64,000 bases of DNA from Cupriavidus pampae. Its GTDB lineage: Bacteria; Pseudomonadota; Gammaproteobacteria; Burkholderiales; Burkholderiaceae. Shown piece by piece: positions 51,590-60,148 of the stretch. How positions within the stretch are numbered: the first letter of the stretch is position 1; each line of letters begins with the position of its first letter. The notes under the pieces were generated by a model. The model did no database searches and was not told where the DNA came from. It worked only from the letters and a program-made list of their open reading frames with translations. The stretch lies in assembly GCF_914271485.1 (NCBI RefSeq), contig NZ_CAJZAG010000014.1:1-64000 (forward strand). Direction: 5' to 3'. Position numbers and translations under genes: made by a program.

Positions 51590-51617
51590 TCAAGGTCGAA
51601 GCCGGGGTCGCCGTTAT
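51590..51617 (+). promoter_or_regulatory. Possible sigma-28 (FliA) promoter of the first chemoreceptor gene
   Basis: TCAA, 16 bases, GCCGTTAT. The flagellar consensus is TAAA-N15-GCCGATAA, so the -10 part fits 6 of 8 but the -35 and spacing are off by one base each. It is 92 bases upstream of the start codon. Confidence 0.4.
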
Positions 51618-51708
51618 TGCCCAAGAGCGGATCACCACGGAGTGATCCACCGGGATGAGAGTTGGAGGAGAACTCTCGTCGCATCCAACCTAATGGCTTC
51701 GGCGCATC

Positions 51709-53481
51709 ATGTCCTTTCAGAATATTCAGATCAGAACCCTGCTCAGGGGGGCGATGGGCTCATTGACGGCAATTCTGCTGCTCGTCGGTGGAGCTGGGCT
51801 GCACGGCATTTCGCAGTCCAACGATGCGCTCAAGGAAACGTATTCGAATCAACTCGCATCGGCGCAGGCGCTGAGCGAGGCCATGATCGGGACCACGCGC
51901 GTGCGTCTGGCGCTGGACCGTGGCGTCATGCCCGGTGCCGAGAACGAGGACCTGAAGAAGCACGTCGATCGCTCGAAGCTGTTCGTCGACTCGTCCGACA
52001 CCGCGTGGCAGCGTTACATGGCGTTGCCCCAGGGCGACGAGGAGAAGGCGCTCGCGACCGAACTGCTGCGCAAGCGCCAGGACTTCTTCTCCAAGGGTGT
52101 CACGCCACTGCAGCAGGCGCTGCTGGCGCAGAACCGCGACGAGGCGCTGCGCCTGGCGCGCGACGTCTTGCCCGAGTTACAGCGGAGCCTGAGCACCGCT
52201 CACGAGGCGCTCGAGAAATTCCAGATGCAGGCCGGCAAGGAGAACTTCGAAGGCGCCCAGACGCGTTTCGAGCGGCTGCGCGTGATGGCCGTCGTGCTGA
52301 TCGCACTGGGAATCCTGATCGCCATCGTCGGCACCCTCACGCTGCACCGCGCGATCGTGCGCCCGGTGGAAGAAGCGCTCGGCGTGTTCGAGCGGATGGC
52401 GCGCGGCGACCTGACCTCGCGCATCGTCAGCGTGTCGCGCAACGAAATCGGCCGCATGATGCAGGCGCTCGCCGCGATGCAGGAGAGCCTGTCGGGCATC
52501 GTCACGCAAGTGCGCGGCGGTACCGATTCGATCGCCTCGGCCACGCAGCAGATCTCGGCCGGCAATACCGACCTGTCGCAGCGCACCGAGGAACAAGCCT
52601 CGTCGCTCGAACAGACCGCGGCGAGCATGGAAGAACTGACGACCGTGGTGCGGCAGAACGCCGACAACGCGCGCCAGGCCGGCATGCTGGCCGGCGAGGC
52701 CTCGCAGATCGCGCTCAAGGGCGGTGACGTGGTGGGCCGTGTGGTCGAAACGATGAACGAGATCAATGGTTCGTCGCGCAAGGTGGTCGAGATCATCGGC
52801 GTGATCGAAGGCATCGCGTTCCAGACCAACATTCTGGCGCTCAACGCGGCAGTGGAAGCCGCCCGCGCTGGTGAGCAGGGGCGTGGTTTCGCGGTGGTGG
52901 CGGGCGAGGTGCGGAGCCTGGCGCAGCGTTCGGCCAATGCGGCCAAGGAAATCGAGGCGCTGATCAGCGAGTCCGGGCAGCGCGTGGAATCGGGGACGCG
53001 TCTCGTGGCCGAAGCCGGGCAGACCATGGGCGAGATCGTCCAGGCCGTGCGCCGCGTGACGGACATCATGAACGAGATCGGCGCGGCCACGCAGGAGCAG
53101 ACCACGGGCATCGAGCAGGTCAATCAGGCCGTGAGCCAGATGGACGAGGTGACCCAGCAGAACGCGGCACTGGTGGAAGAAGCCGCGGCCGCGGCGGGCG
53201 CGCTCGAAGAGCAGGCGCAAAAGCTCAAGAACGTGGTGTCGGTGTTCACACTCGCGGCCAGCGGCACGCGTCCGGCGCCGGCGGTAGCCGCCGCGGTGGC
53301 GCGTGTGGCCCCGGACCTCTCCGCGCCGGCGCTGCCGGCTACCGGTTCGCGCCAGCCCGCGCGACCGGCCTCCGGACGTGCTCCCGTTGTACGCAAGCCA
53401 CGCGAAGCGCGGCTGCTGCGACCGGATGTGGCGACGGCGAGCCCTGCCGCGTCTGCCGACGACAACTGGAGTGCGTTCTGA
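51709..53481 (+). CDS. Methyl-accepting chemotaxis protein
   Basis: A 590-residue chemoreceptor. Helix 1 (LTAILLLVGGAGLHGIS), a four-helix-bundle ligand domain of Tar type up to about 190, helix 2 (MAVVLIALGILIAIVGTLTL), a HAMP domain, and the long signalling hairpin with its tip VIEGIAFQTNILALNAAVEAARAGEQGRGFAVVAGEVRSLAQRSANAAKEI. The end is a flexible linker and DDNWSAF, reminiscent of the NWETF tether that binds CheR in enteric receptors. A Pro/Ala/Arg-rich 90-residue linker precedes it. The ligand is unknown. Confidence 0.95.
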   Translation: MSFQNIQIRTLLRGAMGSLTAILLLVGGAGLHGISQSNDALKETYSNQLASAQALSEAMIGTTRVRLALDRGVMPGAENEDLKKHVDRSKLFVDSSDTAWQRYMALPQGDEEKALATELLRKRQDFFSKGVTPLQQALLAQNRDEALRLARDVLPELQRSLSTAHEALEKFQMQAGKENFEGAQTRFERLRVMAVVLIALGILIAIVGTLTLHRAIVRPVEEALGVFERMARGDLTSRIVSVSRNEIGRMMQALAAMQESLSGIVTQVRGGTDSIASATQQISAGNTDLSQRTEEQASSLEQTAASMEELTTVVRQNADNARQAGMLAGEASQIALKGGDVVGRVVETMNEINGSSRKVVEIIGVIEGIAFQTNILALNAAVEAARAGEQGRGFAVVAGEVRSLAQRSANAAKEIEALISESGQRVESGTRLVAEAGQTMGEIVQAVRRVTDIMNEIGAATQEQTTGIEQVNQAVSQMDEVTQQNAALVEEAAAAAGALEEQAQKLKNVVSVFTLAASGTRPAPAVAAAVARVAPDLSAPALPATGSRQPARPASGRAPVVRKPREARLLRPDVATASPAASADDNWSAF

Positions 53482-53614
53482 GTCGAAGGATTTGAGCGAA
53501 CTCCTGTTCACACGGCGCCGGCAAAATGCCATGATGCGGGCTTTTGTTCCCGCCTCTTCGGTGTGAGTCGTGCACGCGTTCCCAAGATGTCCGGATTTGC
53601 TCAAGCCCGCAGCC

Positions 53615-53670
53615 TGTAAGCCCTGGACTGTCAGCCCCGGTATGTAAGCTCCGGTATGTAAGCCCCGAAT
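53615..53670 (+). repeat. Four 14-bp tandem repeats running into the EAL start codon
   Basis: TGTAAGCCCTGGAC, TGTCAGCCCCGGTA, TGTAAGCTCCGGTA and TGTAAGCCCCGAAT follow each other from 53615 to 53670; the last contains the first two bases of the EAL gene start codon (53669-53671). There is no usual ribosome-binding site, so the repeats occupy the place where translation starts. Confidence 0.88.
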
Positions 53671-55678
53671 GATTGCCTCGACCTCTAGTCTCCTGCTGTT
53701 CGCTGTGCTGCTCGGCGCCGCCGCCGCGCTTGGCATGCGCTCAGCCAGCCGAGATGCGAGCCGGGACGGCAAGTTGCTGCGCCGGCTGTCATGGTCGGCT
53801 GCCGCCATGTCGCAGGTCACGATCGGCATGCCGCTGTGGGTGGCCATGGGTTCCGGCTCGCTGTCGGCGCTCGAGGATCCTCTGCGCGCGGCATCGGCCT
53901 TCGCGTCGGCCACCGCCGCTGGTGTCGCCTCGGCACACGTTTTCACATTACTGAAACAATGGCTGGGCGCGGCGACACGCGTCTGGCGCGTCGCGGCCGT
54001 GATGTCGATGGTCGGCGGCGCCGGCATGGTCGCCGTGGCTGGCGCGCGCATGGGCCGCCTGTGCGGCAACGGCTCGCTGACCGCGCGCGCCTGCATCGAC
54101 GCGGCCGTGTTGCCCGACCCGGGTTGGCTTGGTGGCGGCATCGCGCTGTTGTGCTTCGCGATGTTCGCGTTTCATCGCGCGCAATCGCGCGGATGGCTGC
54201 CCGCGCCGATGCGTCCCGAGGCCACCCTGATCGACGACACACCCGACGACTTTCCCTCGGCGGCGGCCTTCCCGCGGCAGACCAATGCGGTCGTCGCGGC
54301 GGGTGGGCGCGGCGCGCGGCGGCAGGTCGGGCGCATTCCGGGCCTGACCGTGCGACCGTCCGCCCGTGGCGGCGAGGCCGTGGGCGAGTACAGCGTCTCC
54401 ACCGACCTGCCGGACCGCATCGCGTTCGGCCGCTGGCTCGACCAGACCCTGGCCCAGGCCAGGCTCACCGAGACCGGTTGCGCTGTGCTGCTGATCCATA
54501 TCGCCGACTTCCGCGAAGTGGACGAAGTGTTCGAAGTACGCGCCGATGACATCCTCGCGCAGGATGCCGGCGCGCTGGCGCAGGCCGCGCTGGAGCCGCA
54601 CGACTTCCTCGCGCGGCTCGCGCGCGACGAGTTCGCGGTGGGCGTGCCGGAGCTCGTGCATCACAGCCGCGCGCACGAGCTGGGCTCGCGCGTGCTGGGC
54701 TCGCTGGCCGAGTTCGTGGCCGCGCGTGGATTGCAGATGCAGATCGGTGTGAATATCGGCATCGCGATCTATCCGCGCGATGCCCAGACCTCCGAGGCGC
54801 TGATGCAGGCGGCCCGCGTGAGCTTGTCCGAGGCGCGCGAAAGCGGCTCGAACCAGGTGCGCGTGTTCAACTCCGCCGCCGGCGAGCGCGCGCGCCGCGT
54901 GCGCGTGATCCGACGCGACCTGTGGCTCGCGATCCAGGACGACGGTCTGTCGCTGCATTACCAACCCAAGTTCGACGTGAAGCATCGCACCGTGGTCGGC
55001 GCGGAAGCGCTCTGCCGCTGGCGGCATCCGACCCTCGGCGTGGTCAATCCGGCCGAATTCATCATGGTGGCGGAGCAGTCCGGCCAGATCGACAAGCTCG
55101 ACGACTGGGTCATCGCGAGCGTATGCGCGCAGGTCCGGCTGTGGCAGGACGCGGGTTTGCCGGTGGTGCCGGTGGCGATCAACGTGTCGGGCCTGCGGTT
55201 TGCCAGCCGCAACTTCCCGCAGTACCTGCTCGAGCAGATCCATCAGCACGACATTCCGCCTTCCGCGATCACGCTCGAGATCACCGAGACCGCGGCGATG
55301 AAGGACATCGGCAAGTCGCTCGAGACCCTGGCGGAACTGCAGGCGCTGGGCATCCATGTGGCGCTCGACGACTTCGGCAGCGGCTACTCGAGCCTCGGCT
55401 ACCTCAAGCGCCTGCGGGTTGGCACGCTGAAGATCGACCGCACGCTGATCGGCGGGCTCGATGCCGATCCGCAAGGCCGCGCGATCGTTGGCTCGATGGT
55501 CGCGCTGGCCCACGAGCTGCGCATGAAGGTTGTGGCCGAGGGCGTCGAATCCCATTCGCAGCTCGATATCCTGAACGCCATGGGTTGCGACGAGGTGCAG
55601 GGCTACCTGATGGCCCAGCCACTCGACGCTTCGTCCTTCGCCGAGGTCCTGCGCGACACGCAGCCGGTGCGCGTCTGA
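53669..55678 (+). CDS. Membrane GGDEF/EAL protein, likely cyclic di-GMP phosphodiesterase
   Basis: A 669-residue protein. The first ~190 residues contain several helices (SSLLLFAVLLGAAAALG, AAVMSMVGGAGMVAVAG, GGGIALLCFAMFAFH). A GGDEF-like domain from about 245 has RLARDEFAVGV instead of GGDEF and is unlikely to make cyclic di-GMP. The EAL domain (about 420-665) has all metal and catalytic residues: GAEALCRW, AINVSGLRF, LEITETAAM, LDDFGSGYSSL, KIDRTLI, VVAEGVES. Between two chemoreceptor genes, it probably lowers cyclic di-GMP to favour motility. The start overlaps a 14-bp repeat array. Confidence 0.92.
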   Translation: MIASTSSLLLFAVLLGAAAALGMRSASRDASRDGKLLRRLSWSAAAMSQVTIGMPLWVAMGSGSLSALEDPLRAASAFASATAAGVASAHVFTLLKQWLGAATRVWRVAAVMSMVGGAGMVAVAGARMGRLCGNGSLTARACIDAAVLPDPGWLGGGIALLCFAMFAFHRAQSRGWLPAPMRPEATLIDDTPDDFPSAAAFPRQTNAVVAAGGRGARRQVGRIPGLTVRPSARGGEAVGEYSVSTDLPDRIAFGRWLDQTLAQARLTETGCAVLLIHIADFREVDEVFEVRADDILAQDAGALAQAALEPHDFLARLARDEFAVGVPELVHHSRAHELGSRVLGSLAEFVAARGLQMQIGVNIGIAIYPRDAQTSEALMQAARVSLSEARESGSNQVRVFNSAAGERARRVRVIRRDLWLAIQDDGLSLHYQPKFDVKHRTVVGAEALCRWRHPTLGVVNPAEFIMVAEQSGQIDKLDDWVIASVCAQVRLWQDAGLPVVPVAINVSGLRFASRNFPQYLLEQIHQHDIPPSAITLEITETAAMKDIGKSLETLAELQALGIHVALDDFGSGYSSLGYLKRLRVGTLKIDRTLIGGLDADPQGRAIVGSMVALAHELRMKVVAEGVESHSQLDILNAMGCDEVQGYLMAQPLDASSFAEVLRDTQPVRV

Positions 55679-55779
55679 GGTAACCGGGATGGCGCGATGA
55701 GACCGTTTCGCATTGCCAAATCCCGCCAAGATTTAGCGCCAAATTTAGAGGCTTCCCTCTAACCCCCCCTTCACGGCGC

Positions 55780-55806
55780 TAAAGCAGGCGCCCGCGCAGA
55801 CGATAT
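55780..55806 (+). promoter_or_regulatory. Sigma-28 (FliA) promoter upstream of the cheY-like gene
   Basis: TAAAGCAG - 11 bases - GACGATAT (55780-55787, 55799-55806) matches the flagellar consensus TAAAGTTT-N11-GCCGATAA at the key positions with exact spacing. It is 52 bases upstream of the response-regulator start and would also serve cheW. Confidence 0.75.
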
Positions 55807-55858
55807 GAGGAAGGCAAGGGCACGCTCTCTTGCATCCCACGCGTTCTGGAGCCTGCCC

Positions 55859-56242
55859 ATGTCCCTGCCGACCATTCTCGTTGCCGACGATTCGCCTTCC
55901 ATCCGCCGCATGATCAGCGCCTGCCTGCGTGCGGCCGGTTATGAGGTCACGGAGGCGGCCGACGGCAAGGAGGCGCACGAGGTGGCGCTCGAAGGCGCCT
56001 TTGGCATGCTGGTGACCGATCAAGTCATGCCGGTCATGGACGGGCTGTCGCTGATTCGCGCGCTGCGGGCCACGCCGCACTATGCCAACGCGCCGATCCT
56101 GATGCTGACCACCGAGGCCGATGGCCAGATCCGCGCGCAGGCGCGCGAGGCCGGCGCGTCCGGCTTTCTGGCCAAGCCGTTCGACCCCGACCAGCTGATT
56201 GCTTCGGTCGAGGCGCTGTTGCCCCCTCCCTCGGAGGGGTGA
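55859..56242 (+). CDS. CheY-like single-domain response regulator
   Basis: A 127-residue receiver domain. Acidic pair Asp10-Asp11 (LVADDSPSIRR), phospho-acceptor Asp54 (LVTDQVMPVMDG), Thr about 84 (MLTTEAD) and Lys about 106 (LAKPFDP) are all present. The ATG at 55859 follows TGGAGCCTGCCC; a start at 55805 is ruled out by its overlap with the sigma-28 -10 box. Together with cheW it forms a small chemotaxis operon; whether it acts on the flagellar motor or on a second pathway is not settled by sequence. Confidence 0.92.
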   Translation: MSLPTILVADDSPSIRRMISACLRAAGYEVTEAADGKEAHEVALEGAFGMLVTDQVMPVMDGLSLIRALRATPHYANAPILMLTTEADGQIRAQAREAGASGFLAKPFDPDQLIASVEALLPPPSEG

Positions 56243-56400
56243 CCGGCGTAGCAAAGTCGCCCTTCATCCACCTCGCGAACAGCCGTTAACACTGGGGGGC
56301 GATACCGTGTGCGCCGGCTTGCCGGGCAGCGGATCGGGTCGCGCACACGCGGGCCGGCCGCAAGCCGCCCGGCAACGACCAACACTGCCAGCGGGGCAAC

Positions 56401-56886
56401 ATGACTATCCAGACGAAAGCTGACGGCGCCGGTGAAGAATTTCTGGCCTTCCGGCTCGGCCGCGAAGAGTACGGCATCGACATTCTCAAGGTGCAGGAGA
56501 TCCGCGGCTACGAATCCGTGACCCAGATCGCCAATGCGCCGGCCTATCTCAAGGGCGTGATCAATCTGCGCGGCATCATCGTGCCGATCATCGATCTGCG
56601 CATCAAGTTCCGCCAGGAAAAGATCAGCTACGACCAGTACACGGTCGTGATCATCGTCGACCTCAACCAGCGCACCACCGGCATCGTCGTCGATGGCGTG
56701 TCCGACGTGCTGACGCTGTCCCAATCGCAGATCAAGCCTACGCCGCAATTGTCCGGCGGCATGGAAACCGATTACATCCGCGGCCTGGGTTCGGTGGAGA
56801 ACCGCATGCTGATCCTGGCCGATATCGAAAAGCTGATGGGCGTGGAAGAACTCGCGGCCATCGACGCGGCGGCTCGCGCCGCCTGA
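56401..56886 (+). CDS. cheW: Chemotaxis coupling protein CheW
   Basis: A 161-residue scaffold that joins receptors to CheA. FLAFRLGREEYGIDILKVQEIRGYESVTQIANAPAYLKGVINLRGIIVPIIDLRIKF is the CheW start and the C-terminus VVIIVDLNQRTTGIVVDGVSDVLTLSQSQIKPTPQLSGGMETDYIRGLGSVENRMLILADIEKLM is also typical. Normal length. 158 bases after the CheY-like gene, with a terminator-like hairpin after it. Confidence 0.97.
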   Translation: MTIQTKADGAGEEFLAFRLGREEYGIDILKVQEIRGYESVTQIANAPAYLKGVINLRGIIVPIIDLRIKFRQEKISYDQYTVVIIVDLNQRTTGIVVDGVSDVLTLSQSQIKPTPQLSGGMETDYIRGLGSVENRMLILADIEKLMGVEELAAIDAAARAA

Positions 56887-56907
56887 AGGACCCGTGAGGG
56901 GAGCTGG

Positions 56908-56933
56908 AACCGGGCGTCGCGGCCCGGTTTGCA
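56908..56933 (+). terminator. Hairpin after cheW
   Basis: AACCGGGC (56908-56915) and GCCCGGTT (56922-56929) pair around a 6-base loop, followed by TGC. Fair but not strong; may only partly stop transcription before the next chemoreceptor gene. Confidence 0.62.
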
Positions 56934-57067
56934 TCATCTGCCGGCATGACAACGAAACAGCGCTGGCGATGGGAACGGGCAAGAGTGGCCGATACGGTCA
57001 CGAACAACAATGCGGGAGAGCGCAGTGATGCCACTCCCGGTCTTTTCTGACAGAAGGGGGTAGTTCT

Positions 57068-58897
57068 ATGCAGTGGTTCAATCAACTACGCGTTACGACC
57101 AGGCTGATAGCCGGCTTCCTGGTCGTATCCGTCATCGGTGCCGTGATGGGCCTGCTTGGCGTGATCAACATGGGGCGCATGGCGGAATGGACCGGCAAGA
57201 TCTACAACGAGGATCTGCAGGCGCTGAAGGCGGTGCAGGACGGCAACATCAACCTCGTGTACGCCAGCCGCGCGCAGATCGCGCTGCTGTCGGCGTCGAC
57301 GATGGGCGAGCGCGCCACCGAGAAGGAACGCATCGAGAAGTCGCTGACGACCATGGAAGAGCGCGTAAAGGCCGCCAAGGGTTCGTTCACGCAGCCCGAG
57401 GGCCAGGCCATGGTCAAGCAGTATGAAACGCTCGTGCCGCCGTTCCGTGACCGCATGAACAAGTATGTGGCGCTGGTCAACAAACAGCCGCTGGACACCT
57501 CGCAGTTCGAAAGCTCGGTGTTCGCGGAGAGTGCCGACCTGCTCAAGGACAGCCGCGCGCTGGAAGACGTGCTGTTCAAGATGGTGAAGCGCCGTGATGA
57601 ACGCGCGCGCCTGAACATGGACGAGTCGGACGGCGTGTACAAGAGCTCGCGCGTCCTGATGCTGATGCTGGTGCTGGGCGGCGTGGTGTTGTCGGTGCTG
57701 CTGGGCCTGTTCCTGGCCCGCGCGCTGTCGCGCCAGCTGGGTGGCGAACCTGGCTACGCGGCAGGTATTGCCGCGAGCATCGCCGACGGCGATTTCTCGA
57801 GCAAGGTATCGCTGCGCAAGGGCGATCAGTCGAGCCTGCTGCACGCGATGAGCGAGATGCAGCGTCACCTGTCGCGCATGGTGCGTGATTTCAAGGAAGG
57901 CGCCGAATCGATCGGTACCGCCTCGCGCGAGATTGCCGCGGGCAACAACGATCTGTCGCAACGTACCGAGCAACAGGCCGCCTCGCTCGAGGAAACGGCT
58001 TCGAGCATGGAAGAGCTGACCAGCACGGTGCGTCAGAACGCGGATAACGCGCGTCAGGCCAGCGGCCTGGCCGCCAATGCTTCCGAGACCGCGGTGCGCG
58101 GCGGCGAAGTGGTGGGCCGCGTGGTGCAGACGATGGACGAGATCAATGAAGCCTCGCGCAAGATCGTCGACATCATCGGCGTGATCGAAGGCATCGCGTT
58201 CCAGACCAACATCCTCGCGCTCAACGCGGCGGTGGAAGCGGCGCGCGCGGGCGAACAAGGCCGCGGCTTCGCGGTGGTGGCCGGCGAGGTGCGCAGCCTG
58301 GCGCAGCGCTCCGCCAATGCGGCCAAGGAAATCAAGGGCCTGATCGGCGATACCGTGGCACGCGTGGACAACGGCGCGGTACTGGTGGGCGAAGCCGGCC
58401 AGACCATGGGCGAGATCGTACAGGCGGTCAAGCGCGTGACCGACATCATGGGCGAGATCAGCGCGGCGTCCGCCGAACAGAGCTCGGGCATCGAGCAGGT
58501 GAACCAGGCTGTGGCGCAGATGGACGAGGTGACGCAGCAGAACGCGGCGCTCGTGGAAGAAGCCGCCGCGGCGGCCAGCTCGCTGCAGGAGCAGGCCGGC
58601 CGACTGCAGGACTCGGTGGCGACGTTCCGTCTGGCGCAGGACGACGAAGGCCGTGGCGGCCCCTCGCTGGCGATTCTGCCCGCGGCACGTCCGGCGGCCA
58701 AGCCTGCCGTGACGGCACGTCTGACGGCCGGCAAGACGCGCCCCGCGCGTGGTGCCAAGGCAGGCGCGGCCGCGGCTGGCGCAGCGGCAGCAGCCAGCGC
58801 AACGGATTTCGAGGAAGTGGCGGCAAGCGAAACGCCGGCACTGCGTGCGGCAACCGCGGGCGGTGCTTCCGACAACGGCGACTGGAGCGCGTTCTAA
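57068..58897 (+). CDS. Methyl-accepting chemotaxis protein
   Basis: A 609-residue chemoreceptor. Helix 1 (LIAGFLVVSVIGAVMGLLGVI), a four-helix ligand domain with many charged residues, helix 2 (VLMLMLVLGGVVLSVLLGLFLA), HAMP and signalling hairpin with IEGIAFQTNILALNAAVEAARAGEQGRGFAVVAGEVRSLAQRSANAAKEI at the tip. The C-terminus, after a Pro/Ala-rich linker, is NGDWSAF, parallel to the other receptor. AGAAGGGGGTAGTTCT precedes the ATG. A GCCGATAC at 56988 resembles a sigma-28 -10 box, without a clear -35. Confidence 0.95.
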   Translation: MQWFNQLRVTTRLIAGFLVVSVIGAVMGLLGVINMGRMAEWTGKIYNEDLQALKAVQDGNINLVYASRAQIALLSASTMGERATEKERIEKSLTTMEERVKAAKGSFTQPEGQAMVKQYETLVPPFRDRMNKYVALVNKQPLDTSQFESSVFAESADLLKDSRALEDVLFKMVKRRDERARLNMDESDGVYKSSRVLMLMLVLGGVVLSVLLGLFLARALSRQLGGEPGYAAGIAASIADGDFSSKVSLRKGDQSSLLHAMSEMQRHLSRMVRDFKEGAESIGTASREIAAGNNDLSQRTEQQAASLEETASSMEELTSTVRQNADNARQASGLAANASETAVRGGEVVGRVVQTMDEINEASRKIVDIIGVIEGIAFQTNILALNAAVEAARAGEQGRGFAVVAGEVRSLAQRSANAAKEIKGLIGDTVARVDNGAVLVGEAGQTMGEIVQAVKRVTDIMGEISAASAEQSSGIEQVNQAVAQMDEVTQQNAALVEEAAAAASSLQEQAGRLQDSVATFRLAQDDEGRGGPSLAILPAARPAAKPAVTARLTAGKTRPARGAKAGAAAAGAAAAASATDFEEVAASETPALRAATAGGASDNGDWSAF

Positions 58898-59008
58898 GGG
58901 CCTTGCGCCCGTCTTGAACCCGGTTTGGCGCAACGCGTCCCGCCCTGGCCCATCCACCGCTGCCGCGGGGACGGGCCGGCCGGGACGCGCTTCTGTTTCG
59001 ATGAAATC

Positions 59009-59761
59009 ATGACCACCGACATCAATCTGTCCCTGTCGGCCGAGGCGACGGCCAGACTCAGAGCGGACTTCGACGCGTTTGTGAGGGTCTCGACAGGACT
59101 CGATGCCGAGTTCGTGCCGCCTGCCTTCGACGATTTCCTGCGCGCGCGCCTGCTGCAGCAGGATGGCCCGCTGACCGAGCGCGCCGTCATGCGGCTGCTT
59201 GCCAGCGGCGAGTACGGATGGGCGCGGAAGGTGTTCGACAAGCAATTGCCGAATGCGCTATCGGCACTGATGCGCGACGCGCAGCGCTTCGGTTTCGGAC
59301 TTGCGGTGCAGCCGGAATGGTCGCCCACGCAGCGCCTCGACCACGCGCGCCAATGGGCGCAGCAGATCCTCAGCGAGGCCGGGGCCGACGCAGCCTTCAC
59401 GGAGGCACTGGCCGCGCAGATCGCGGCTTCCGCCGTCGATATCCGCACCATCGAGGAGCGTATGCGCACGCCCTCGTGGCGCATCGCGGAGAGCCTGCGG
59501 CAGCGTGCCTACGACCTCATGTACGCGTTGCAGACGGAACAAAGCGAAGCGCTGGGCCGCAGCAAGGTGGGCGAGATGCGCGCGCTGCTGGGGCTTGCGC
59601 TCGAATACGGTTCTGTCAGCGCGGACGAGGCCGCGCGCGTTCTGGAGCAGGTGGAACGGGCGCGACCGCATCTGTTTCGCGAGGCCCCCGACGACGTCTT
59701 CGCGCGCCTCGCAGCCTGGCTGCGACAGCTGTTTAGCCAAGCTACGCCGGTCCGTCAATAG
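59009..59761 (+). CDS. Helical cytoplasmic protein of unknown function in the chemotaxis region
   Basis: A 250-residue protein with no family I recognise. It is almost all helix in character (ARLRADFDAFVRVSTGL, RAVMRLLASGEYGWARKVFDKQLPNALSALMRDAQRFG, RIAESLRQRAYDLMYALQTEQSEALGRSKVGEMRALLGLALEYG), soluble, without signal or membrane segment, and rich in Ala/Arg/Glu. The ATG at 59009 gives the first good start. It follows a chemoreceptor by 111 bases and precedes flhDC, so a role linked to motility is possible but unproven. Confidence 0.7.
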   Translation: MTTDINLSLSAEATARLRADFDAFVRVSTGLDAEFVPPAFDDFLRARLLQQDGPLTERAVMRLLASGEYGWARKVFDKQLPNALSALMRDAQRFGFGLAVQPEWSPTQRLDHARQWAQQILSEAGADAAFTEALAAQIAASAVDIRTIEERMRTPSWRIAESLRQRAYDLMYALQTEQSEALGRSKVGEMRALLGLALEYGSVSADEAARVLEQVERARPHLFREAPDDVFARLAAWLRQLFSQATPVRQ

Positions 59762-59864
59762 TGGAATCCATTAGCGCGGGCGGTTTCCGTAGCGCATGCG
59801 TCACAGTTTCATGTCGCAATAGATACGGACGTGCGCGTTAACAACATGTCTGACGTCATGGCTG

Positions 59865-60016
59865 TTACAAATAAGGGCAGCTATGTCTTTTCCATACGAC
59901 ATTTGTTCTCCCCCAACTCAAGTAGGGATTGGCATTGCAGGCCGATTGCCGATATAAACGTAACAGTTTCACTTACACTCTGTAACATCTGTAACGGATC
60001 AGAGATGTGGTGTTAC
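59865..60016 (+). promoter_or_regulatory. flhDC promoter region with TGTTAC/TGTAAC sites
   Basis: The 387-base region before flhD holds a good sigma-70 promoter, TTGGCA (59929-59934) - 18 bases - TATAAA (59953-59958), and several copies of TGTTAC or its complement: 59865, 59960, 59981, 59990 and 60011. The copies at 59960-59995 lie at and just after the start point. They suggest a repressor or activator with direct and inverted half-sites. The remaining ~185-base leader to flhD has no other gene. Confidence 0.62.
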
Positions 60017-60148
60017 CAGGCGTAGTTCCTATTGTCGTACGTCGTACCCGTCGCACACGCACAGCAACGATCTGGTCGCCGACACAGCTTTAACGTGTTG
60101 GTAAGCGCCGGACAAGCGGTCGAAGGGTTTTTTGGTAGCGGGGAAAAA

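Noticed and set aside
56988..56995. Sigma-28 promoter for the second chemoreceptor
   Set aside because: The -10 box GCCGATAC is good but the -35 position reads ATGG, so it is left unassigned.
57086..59245. Minus-strand open frame of 719 codons opposite the second chemoreceptor
   Set aside because: A mirror of a GC-rich coding strand; composition is Arg/His/Ala-rich with no motifs, and the plus strand encodes a clear chemoreceptor.
59929..59958. Sigma-28 promoter for flhDC based on GCCGATAT at 59948
   Set aside because: No TAAA element at the right distance, and master regulators are normally read by sigma-70, for which a good promoter is present.
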